Of a stretch of 5,420 nt of DNA, positions 1 through 4,767 are shown one piece after another. The DNA is from Acidimicrobiia bacterium (GTDB lineage Bacteria; Actinomycetota; Acidimicrobiia; Spongiisociales; UBA5794). A program made the translations under genes and the position numbers. Every line of letters begins with the position of its first letter. Within the stretch, counting starts at the first letter, position 1. The notes under the pieces were generated by a model. The model saw nothing but the letters and a program-made list of their open reading frames with translations. It did no database searches and was not told the DNA's origin. The stretch lies in NCBI GenBank assembly GCA_029934555.1, contig JAOZMA010000166.1, forward strand, positions 1 through 5,420, written 5' to 3'.

Positions 1-858
1 GAAGACGCGCGACTCGTCCAGACCACTGCCGCCGCGGTGGCAGCCGGAGGGCGCAAGTTCGTCCTTGTCCTGATCCGACGCCCGACACGACCCAGCAGAC
101 AGCACACGTTGTTCCGTCTTGCCATGCGCCTCACCGTCGCGCCGGGTGGACGCATCCATGTGATCAACTTCGATGCTCGCACGCGACGCATGATCCCGAC
201 CGACGAGGATCTCGCCCGGGCGCGAAAACTCGGAATCGAGATAACCACCGAGCACTACACAGACGAAGACCGCCGTGGCATGGTGCACGCCTTCGTCGAG
301 CGCGAGGGCGTCGACCTGTTCATCGCCGATCTTCCCCAGGACCTGCGAACGACCAGACACGTCACGAGGGATCTCCACTGGCTTCAGGAACACCTGACCT
401 GCGACTCAGCGTTCCTCAGAAACCGGGCGGTCGATGACATCGACCGGATCGCCGTCCTGGGAACGGGTGGTCCGTACGACCCGGTGAAGATCGAGGTCGC
501 CGACCACATCGCTCGCTACGAGGATGCGTCGATCCGATTCGTCCACCTGACACCGGTGGATGCCCCGCCCGGTCAGGCTGCGTCGATCCATGCCTACCAC
601 GAGCAGCTTGGTGAGATACTGACGGTGCCGTGGGATGACCGGGTCAGTCCCACCAACGACCTGGTCGACACGCTGACCGAACTCTCTCGGGGGGCGAACC
701 TCGTCATCCTCGGGGCGCCAAGTCACCGGCTCCACCTCGTGGCAGACCTGGCCGACCGGATCGCCGAGGCAGTCGACTGCCCCGCCCTCCTCGTTCACAC
801 CCCGAAGCTAGAGAAGCCGGGACCGGCTACCCGCGCAGTGCAGTGGTTGATTACGTAG
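1..858 (+). CDS. C-terminal part of a protein with tandem universal-stress-protein (USP)-like domains; 5' end outside window
   Basis: The frame is open from base 1 and ends at TAG 856-858, giving 285 visible residues. A GTG at 37 could start a 273-residue protein, but no Shine-Dalgarno precedes it and the open frame continues upstream, so I read this as a truncated 3' part. Two alpha/beta repeats are visible. The first begins near residue 18 (KFVLVLIRR, beta strand 1) and the second near residue 148 (DRIAVLGTGGPYDP). The second ends with NLVILGAPSH (233-242) and CPALLVH (260-266), the usual closing strands of a USP fold. The canonical ATP-binding pattern G-x2-G-x9-G-S/T is not intact after G238, so nucleotide binding is doubtful. 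Tandem USP domains with a GGP-type second start often form the cytoplasmic tail of amino-acid permeases or cation antiporters. A membrane part upstream is therefore my inference. The gene converges on the ABC permease gene. Confidence 0.72.
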   Translation, partial: EDARLVQTTAAAVAAGGRKFVLVLIRRPTRPSRQHTLFRLAMRLTVAPGGRIHVINFDARTRRMIPTDEDLARARKLGIEITTEHYTDEDRRGMVHAFVEREGVDLFIADLPQDLRTTRHVTRDLHWLQEHLTCDSAFLRNRAVDDIDRIAVLGTGGPYDPVKIEVADHIARYEDASIRFVHLTPVDAPPGQAASIHAYHEQLGEILTVPWDDRVSPTNDLVDTLTELSRGANLVILGAPSHRLHLVADLADRIAEAVDCPALLVHTPKLEKPGPATRAVQWLIT

Positions 859-875
859 GAGCTCGCTGCGCTCGC

Positions 876-910
876 GGTAGTCGGTAATCGGTAATCGGTA
901 ATCGGTGAAA
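876..910. repeat. Heptanucleotide tandem repeat, GGTAATC family
   Basis: Five 7-base units run in register: GGTAGTC at 876, three identical GGTAATC units at 883-903, then a decayed GGTGAAA at 904-910. The array starts 17 bases after the stop codon of the USP gene. Each unit carries a TAG or TAA on the + strand. Because 7 is not a multiple of 3, these fall in all three + frames (878, 885, 892, 899). A short direct repeat, GCTCGC-TGC-GCTCGC at 861-875, lies just before it. I see no convincing hairpin terminator between 859 and 910. Confidence 0.85.
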
Positions 911-925
911 ACTTCCTCTTGTTCA

Positions 926-960
926 AAGCTCAGAGCTCAAGGCTCACAGCTCATGGCTGG
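926..960. repeat. Heptanucleotide repeat, NNGCTCA family
   Basis: Four units end in GCTCA: AAGCTCA at 926, GAGCTCA at 933, AGGCTCA at 940 and CAGCTCA at 947. A transitional TGGCTGG at 954-960 then leads without loss of register into the GACTGG array. Read on the minus strand, each GCTCA unit contains TGA, spaced 7 bases apart, so all three minus frames are closed here. The 17-base segment 942-958 recurs identically at 3420-3436. Confidence 0.85.
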
Positions 961-1044
961 CGACTGGAGACTGGAGACTGGAGACTGGAGACTGGAGACT
1001 GGGGACTGGGGACTGGAGACTGGGGACTGGAGACTCGCGACTAC
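961..1044. repeat. Heptanucleotide tandem repeat, AGACTGG family (12 units)
   Basis: Twelve 7-base units run from 961 to 1044. Five identical AGACTGG units occupy 968-1002, then AGACTGG alternates with GGACTGG (1003-1030), and the last two units (AGACTCG, CGACTAC) are decayed. The register continues from the preceding GCTCA array, so 926-1044 is 17 consecutive heptads. The last unit supplies the TAG stop (1041-1043, minus strand) of the ABC permease gene. AGACTGG has no stop codon in any of six frames, which creates a spurious + strand reading frame through the array. Confidence 0.9.
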
Positions 1045-2231
1045 TCAGCAGCCGCTTTCCATGCTTCCCTCAGACTGATCTTTCCACCCGTGCGGAGCAG
1101 CGCTCCCGAGTAGACGCGGGATCCGATCCAGACGAGAGCGATCGCACCGAGCACCGTTCCAACGACTGCCACCACGATCTCCCACGGCTGTGCGACACCC
1201 GCTGCGATTCGCACAGGCATCACGAACGGCGCCCAGGGAGGCAGCCAGGATGCGACGGTTGGAAGCAGAGCGTCGGGATCCTCGGCGGCGAAGATCGCGA
1301 GGAGGTAGCCGGGCAGGATCAGAGCGATCGGGATCATGAGCGCCCCCTGCAGATCCTCTTGCCGCGACACCGTCGACCCCACGGCTGCATACAGGAAGGC
1401 GTAGAACGTGTAGCCGAGGACGAACCAGAAGAGCAGCGAGGCGATGACCGGCAGACCGATCGCGGCAACGTCGATGTCGGGGAGGTCGGCGAACTGAGCT
1501 GAGATGTATGCGGCCCCGGAGAACACCACGAGTTGGAGCAACCCGATGAGCCCGATCCCGACCACTTTCCCAACGAGCACCTGCCACGGTCGAACCCGGG
1601 AGAGGATCACCTCAACGACCCTGTTCTGCTTCTCCTCAACCGTGCCCATCGCCACGAACTGGCCGAACATGATGATCGATATGTAGAGGAAGATCGCTCC
1701 CACGAACGCTGCTCCCCGCTTCACCTCGTCCTGGGCGTTCTGCTCCTCGAGTGTTGTGACCTCTACCGGCACTGGTTCCACGACCAGCGCTATCTCGTTC
1801 TCCGACAGACCCAGTTCGGTGAGCGCCTGGGTCTTGAGCGTCGTGTCAACAGCGTTGTGGACGAGTGCCGTTAACCGGGATGAGCCTGACGTATGGAAGA
1901 CGATCTCCGTTCCGTCGACGAGGACGACCGCGACCCGTCCGTCGGTGAGAGCGGTCTCCGCCTCCGCTCGCGTGGGAAATCGTTCGACTTCGATCTCAAT
2001 GTCGAACAGGATCGCCTGGTCGTACAGCTCCTGTTCGATACCGGGGAGCTCCTCCCCTGCCAGGCCGACCTTCGTAACCTCGTCAGCACCACCCGAGATC
2101 ATGCTGATGACCGGTCCGATCGCAAGGATCGCAACCACCAGAAGCGACATCGTGATGATGAACGGTTTGCTTCTCACTCGCTCGAGGAACTCCCGCTTCG
2201 CCAGCAATGCAACCTGTCTCCACGGATTCAT
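1041..2231 (-). CDS. ABC-2 type transporter permease, NatB/YhaP-like
   Basis: This 396-residue membrane protein is the permease partner of the ATPase encoded just upstream. The start is ATG 2231-2229, which overlaps the ATPase stop as ATGA. Longer in-frame versions run through the ATPase gene in a different frame and are arginine-rich nonsense. The N-terminus (WRQVALLAKREFLERVRSKPF) is a typical cytoplasmic amphipathic lead-in. TM1 spans about 24-46, followed by an extracytoplasmic domain at about 47-172 and five more hydrophobic segments at about 173-196, 221-243, 256-284, 296-316 and 350-371. The conserved EEKxxRxxEVxLS coupling motif lies at 199-211, and PPWAPFVMPVR at 331-341 is typical of this family. 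This layout fits the NatB/YhaP exporters (COG1668-like). Members have been linked to sodium or drug efflux, but the substrate cannot be read from this sequence. The stop codon lies inside a heptad repeat. Confidence 0.92.
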   Translation of the reverse strand: MNPWRQVALLAKREFLERVRSKPFIITMSLLVVAILAIGPVISMISGGADEVTKVGLAGEELPGIEQELYDQAILFDIEIEVERFPTRAEAETALTDGRVAVVLVDGTEIVFHTSGSSRLTALVHNAVDTTLKTQALTELGLSENEIALVVEPVPVEVTTLEEQNAQDEVKRGAAFVGAIFLYISIIMFGQFVAMGTVEEKQNRVVEVILSRVRPWQVLVGKVVGIGLIGLLQLVVFSGAAYISAQFADLPDIDVAAIGLPVIASLLFWFVLGYTFYAFLYAAVGSTVSRQEDLQGALMIPIALILPGYLLAIFAAEDPDALLPTVASWLPPWAPFVMPVRIAAGVAQPWEIVVAVVGTVLGAIALVWIGSRVYSGALLRTGGKISLREAWKAAAE

Positions 2232-3109
2232 GACCCGACCGCCGCTCTGAAGAGGTCGGTGAGACGGGGCGGTTCGAACACGAATCGGTTCACCGTGCCG
2301 GCGGTGTTCGCTGCAGCGAGGAGATCGGCCACCGGAGCATCGTCGTCCACGATGCAATGGGATGGCCCGGGACCGTCGACAACCTCGACGCCGGGCATGT
2401 CGGGTATCCACGGCTCCCCATCGACATCGATCGTGAGACGCCGTTTCTTCGAACGATTCTTGATGTCGTCGAGCGATCCCGACAGCACGACCCGACCCTC
2501 GTTGATGATGGCGACGTCCTGGCACACGTCCTCAACGAGATCGAGCTGGTGGCTTGAGAAGACGATCGTCACGCCCTCCGAGGCCAGACCTCGCAGGGTC
2601 TCTGCTAACGATTCGACCCCGATGGGATCGAGTCCGGCGAACGGCTCGTCAAGGATCAGTAACTCGGGGTTGGGTGCGAGAGCGGCCGCCAATTGAGCCC
2701 GTTGCTGGTTGCCGTGTGACAGGTCGTCGAGCTTCCCGTCACCCCTGCCGGCGAGACCGAGAACGTCCAGCCAGTGGTCGACCGATTCGTTCGCTTCTGT
2801 CTTGGAGAGACCGGAGAGACGGGAGAAGTGGACCAGTTGGTCGTGGACCTTCATCTTGGGATAAAGGCCACGCTCCTCCGGCATGTAGCCGAAGCGAAGG
2901 CGTTCGGCGGGACCGACCGGTCCACCGTTCCATGACACGGTTCCGGTCTCGGGTCGAACGAGTCCGAACACGACCCGCATCGCTGTGGTCTTCCCTGCGC
3001 CGTTCGGGCCCAGGAAGCCGAGGATGCGACCGCTTTCGACGACGAACCCGGCGCCGTCGAGAGCGACGACATCACCGAATCGTTTGCTTAGATCGATGAG
3101 TTCGAGCAT
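2228..3109 (-). CDS. ABC transporter ATP-binding protein, NatA/YhaQ-like
   Basis: This cytoplasmic ATPase of 293 residues energises the ABC-2 permease encoded next to it. I chose ATG 3109 because GGAGG lies 8 bases upstream and MLELIDLSKRFGD is the usual beginning of the family. A second ATG at 3133 would add eight residues and has only a weaker GAGGG. Visible motifs are Walker A GPNGAGKTT (34-42), signature LSHGNQQ (130-136), Walker B LLILDE (150-155), D-loop GLDP (159-162) and H-loop His187. The Q-loop region reads GYMPEERGLYP (74-84), with Glu where many ABC ATPases have Gln. PEERGLY is a hallmark of the YhaQ group (COG4152-like). Residues from about 210 form the C-terminal extension and end with LTDLFRAAVG. 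The gene overlaps the permease by 4 bases (ATGA), so the two are translationally coupled. Confidence 0.94.
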   Translation of the reverse strand: MLELIDLSKRFGDVVALDGAGFVVESGRILGFLGPNGAGKTTAMRVVFGLVRPETGTVSWNGGPVGPAERLRFGYMPEERGLYPKMKVHDQLVHFSRLSGLSKTEANESVDHWLDVLGLAGRGDGKLDDLSHGNQQRAQLAAALAPNPELLILDEPFAGLDPIGVESLAETLRGLASEGVTIVFSSHQLDLVEDVCQDVAIINEGRVVLSGSLDDIKNRSKKRRLTIDVDGEPWIPDMPGVEVVDGPGPSHCIVDDDAPVADLLAAANTAGTVNRFVFEPPRLTDLFRAAVGS

Positions 3110-3117
3110 GGAAAGTG

Positions 3118-3122
3118 CCTCC
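3118..3122 (-). promoter_or_regulatory. Shine-Dalgarno GGAGG deciding the ATPase start
   Basis: On the minus strand GGAGG is followed by eight bases (CACTTTCC) and then ATG 3109-3107. This is a near-ideal ribosome binding site and favours the 3109 start over the ATG at 3133, which it would otherwise fall inside. Confidence 0.75.
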
Positions 3123-3142
3123 GAGCCGTCCATTCTGGCCCT

Positions 3143-3283
3143 CTAGGTCGACCGCATCAAATTGCGCCAGATCGTGGAAATCCGCAACAGTTCACGATCC
3201 CTGCGCCGATAATGATGGAGAACCGGTGGGACGGCCGGCGGGGTAAGTAGTACCCAATGCGGGATGATCCAAATAGACCGCAT
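3143..3283 (-). CDS. Possible 46-residue small protein or leader peptide upstream of the ABC operon
   Basis: An ATG at 3283-3281 opens 46 codons closed by TAG 3145-3143, 33 bases before the ATPase start. GAGGT (3294-3290) lies six bases upstream, a good ribosome binding site. The product starts MRSIWIIPHWVLLTPP, giving a short hydrophobic N-terminal half with several prolines and two tryptophans. It continues with a basic half (HHYRRRDRELLR) and a third tryptophan near the C-terminus. I recognise no family. Third-position GC, counted by hand, is 29 of 45 (about 64%), less biased than the large genes appear to be. This argues against a long-established coding gene. The start codon and Shine-Dalgarno lie in two adjacent small hairpins, so it may be a regulated leader peptide, or a chance ORF across a structured RNA. 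Confidence 0.28.
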   Translation of the reverse strand: MRSIWIIPHWVLLTPPAVPPVLHHYRRRDRELLRISTIWRNLMRST

Positions 3284-3302
3284 CGGTCAACCTCACAAGG
3301 TT
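3276..3302. other. Two back-to-back short hairpins over the small-ORF start region
   Basis: Two perfect 5-bp inverted repeats abut with no gap. GACCG-CAT-CGGTC is at 3276-3288 and AACCT-CACA-AGGTT is at 3289-3302. Read on the minus strand, the three-base loop of the first is exactly the ATG of the small ORF. The stem and loop edge of the second contain its GAGGT. They could also be a protein-binding palindrome near a promoter. A TTGACC (3290-3285, minus) with GATCAT (3269-3264) 15 bases further on is the best promoter-like pair I see here, but it is weak. Confidence 0.5.
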
Positions 3303-3338
3303 CACGGAAGCCCTCACGAAGGTGAGGGCTTCTTCGTG
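3303..3338. terminator. Strong hairpin, probable intrinsic terminator or RNA structural element
   Basis: GAAGCCCTCAC (3307-3317) and GTGAGGGCTTC (3322-3332) form a perfect 11-bp stem with a 4-base loop. Outer bases CACG 3303-3306 and CGTG 3335-3338 can extend it by 4 bp across a two-base bulge. It lies about 100 bases past the kinase stop codon, so on the minus strand it may end the regulator-kinase transcript. Neither strand has a classical long T-run after the stem; the + strand has TTCTTCGT, and the minus strand has almost none. The hairpin itself is certain; its role as a terminator is likely but not shown. Confidence 0.6.
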
Positions 3339-3350
3339 TCCGGGGGAAGG

Positions 3351-3385
3351 GTGAGCTTTGAGCTTTGAGATGTGAGCTGTAAGGA
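3351..3385. repeat. Heptanucleotide repeat, NTGAGCT orientation
   Basis: Five 7-base units are in register: GTGAGCT at 3351, TTGAGCT at 3358, TTGAGAT at 3365, GTGAGCT at 3372 and a decayed GTAAGGA at 3379-3385. This is the reverse complement of the GCTCA family seen at 926-953 and at 3418-3438. Each of the first four units carries TGA on the + strand, so all three + frames are closed. Confidence 0.85.
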
Positions 3386-3417
3386 TTACGCATCCTGCTT
3401 CGGAGTCACCCCGGTTC

Positions 3418-3445
3418 TTGCTCACAGCTCATGGCTCATAGCGCC
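3418..3445. repeat. Heptanucleotide repeat, NNGCTCA orientation, overlapping the kinase stop codon
   Basis: Three units, TTGCTCA at 3418, CAGCTCA at 3425 and TGGCTCA at 3432, are followed by a decayed TAGCGCC at 3439-3445. The TGA stop of the histidine kinase (3438-3436, minus) is the first repeat unit met by the ribosome, and the next two units supply TGA in the other frames. Together with 3351-3385 it forms an imperfect inverted repeat (15 of 20 bases match by hand alignment) around a spacer of about 32 bases. Confidence 0.82.
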
Positions 3446-4767
3446 TTGCTCGGACTCTTCGCCGTTGCTCCAGTTCGGCTGTCGAGCAGCGGAAGACGGA
3501 CAGTGAGACAAGCACCACCGAGGGCACTCGAACTCGCGAGTTCGAACGATCCGCCCGACGCCTCTGCCGTACGGCGAGCGATGTCGAGACCGAGCCCGGT
3601 CGAGTCGCCCGTCGATGCGCCTCGTTCCAATACTCCCGGATCGGCCAATCCAGTGCCTCCGTCTTCCACCTCGAGGAGAACCCAAGTCTCGTCGGCGAGG
3701 GCGAGCCGGATCGCCATCGGCACCCGCTCGTCCGTGTGGGAGAAGACGTTCTCGAGGAGTGCGTCGATCATGGCTCCCGCATCGACCTCCGGGACCGCGA
3801 CGAAGGCATGCCGGACGTCGATGGCCGTTGTGAACGATCGGCCTTGCTCTTCGCTCAGCGGAGACCAGAACGCCGCCCGTTCGGCGACAACGGCAGCGAG
3901 GTCGCACCCCGGATCGACCTCCGTTCGCATCGGCCGCCGACCCTCACCAATGATGAAGTCGACTGTTCGCTCGAGCTCGTCGAGATCTTCGAGGAGCCGG
4001 TCGCGCGCCCCACCATCGGAGAGCGCCTCGGCATCGAGCTTGGCAGCAGTGAGCGGGGTTCTGAGACGGTGAGCAAGATCGGCCGCTGATTCTCGCTCGG
4101 CTTGAAGCAGGTGTTCCACCTGCTCTGCGAGTTGGTTGAACTCCGCTCCGACCTCCCGTATCTCAGGCGGCCCGGCCGGATCGACCCTCGCAGAGAAATC
4201 GCCGTCCTTCAGTCGTACGGCAGTGTCGGAGAGATCGCGAACCGGTCGGACGATCGATCGACTGAATCGGTCCGCCGCCAATACAGCTAGGCCCACCAGC
4301 ACCGCGCCGAGTCCGGCGAGGATGAGCCAGGATCGCCTCACGCCGCTCGTGAGGTCCTCGTGTGGTGCGACAACTCTCACGACGGTGATCTCCCCATTGG
4401 GTTGAGCGACGGGCAGATAGACGGCCTCACCGGCATCGACCGATGCGCGGTAAGCACTCCCTCCGAGCGCCACCGAAAGGTCTTCTCCGGCTGGAACATC
4501 GACGCCGTAGACGCTTCCGTCCGGGAGAATCATGGATGCACCTATCTCAGTGAGACGCTGTTCTCCGATCGTCAGAGCGACACCCGTGGGCCCCGAAGAT
4601 GGGGAGAGGACCGCCACGAGACGAGCGATGCTCTCGGCCTCTCGTTCAGCCCCGGTCACCGCCCGATCGAACGCGAGGGCGCCGACGAGGATCGCCAGCG
4701 GCACGAGGAAGGCGATCACGACCATCGACGTGACCCCGGCAGTGACGAGGATGAGGCTTCGCCTCAC
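3436..4767 (-). CDS. Membrane sensor histidine kinase (HAMP-HisKA-HATPase)
   Basis: This 443-residue inner-membrane kinase autophosphorylates on histidine and passes the phosphate to the response regulator encoded just upstream. The start is GTG 4767-4765, overlapping the regulator stop as GTGA. No separate Shine-Dalgarno is seen, so translation is probably coupled. Visible parts are TM1 at about 12-33, an extracytoplasmic sensor region at about 34-145 and TM2 at about 146-165. A HAMP linker follows at about 166-220 (IVRPVRDLSDTAVRLKDGDFSAR). The H-box is DLAHRLRTPLTA with phospho-acceptor His233. The N-box is ENVFSH (339-344), the G1 box EDGGTG (368-373) and the G2 box GLGL (391-394). The H-box has Arg after the His rather than the common Glu. 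In the textbook picture of this subfamily that Glu acts as the general base, so phosphatase or kinase balance may differ. The ligand is unknown. The last codons and the stop run into a heptad repeat. Confidence 0.95.
   Translation of the reverse strand: MRRSLILVTAGVTSMVVIAFLVPLAILVGALAFDRAVTGAEREAESIARLVAVLSPSSGPTGVALTIGEQRLTEIGASMILPDGSVYGVDVPAGEDLSVALGGSAYRASVDAGEAVYLPVAQPNGEITVVRVVAPHEDLTSGVRRSWLILAGLGAVLVGLAVLAADRFSRSIVRPVRDLSDTAVRLKDGDFSARVDPAGPPEIREVGAEFNQLAEQVEHLLQAERESAADLAHRLRTPLTAAKLDAEALSDGGARDRLLEDLDELERTVDFIIGEGRRPMRTEVDPGCDLAAVVAERAAFWSPLSEEQGRSFTTAIDVRHAFVAVPEVDAGAMIDALLENVFSHTDERVPMAIRLALADETWVLLEVEDGGTGLADPGVLERGASTGDSTGLGLDIARRTAEASGGSFELASSSALGGACLTVRLPLLDSRTGATAKSPSKAL

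Noticed and set aside
876..1044. CRISPR array
   Set aside because: The units are 7 bases long and contiguous, with no repeat-spacer alternation and no cas genes.
919..1113. A + strand reading frame across the repeat array, encoding a seven-residue peptide repeat (LETGDWR-like)
   Set aside because: It exists only because AGACTGG has no stop in any frame. It begins with TTG without a ribosome binding site, and its end overlaps the antisense of the permease gene.
2232..2525. N-terminal extension of the permease frame to 2525
   Set aside because: The extra 98 residues are arginine-rich, unlike any permease, and lie wholly inside the ATPase gene in another frame. The ATGA overlap at 2228-2231 gives a natural start.
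3134..3306. tRNA gene in the intergenic region
   Set aside because: No GTTCRANNC T-loop with matching acceptor stem was found on either strand.
3211..3338. T-box riboswitch on the + strand (ACCGC-like element, then a strong terminator-like hairpin)
   Set aside because: The invariant UGG bulge sequence is missing, and no + strand gene lies downstream; only the antisense of the kinase follows.
3351..3445. Insertion sequence with terminal inverted repeats
   Set aside because: The arms are imperfect heptad arrays with only about 32 bp between them, no transposase and no visible target-site duplication.
3431..4072. Long + strand open frames opposite the kinase, and similar ones opposite the ABC genes
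   Set aside because: They are shadows produced by high GC at codon third positions. Their products are Arg/Ser/Pro-rich without domains, while the minus-strand frames carry complete family motifs.
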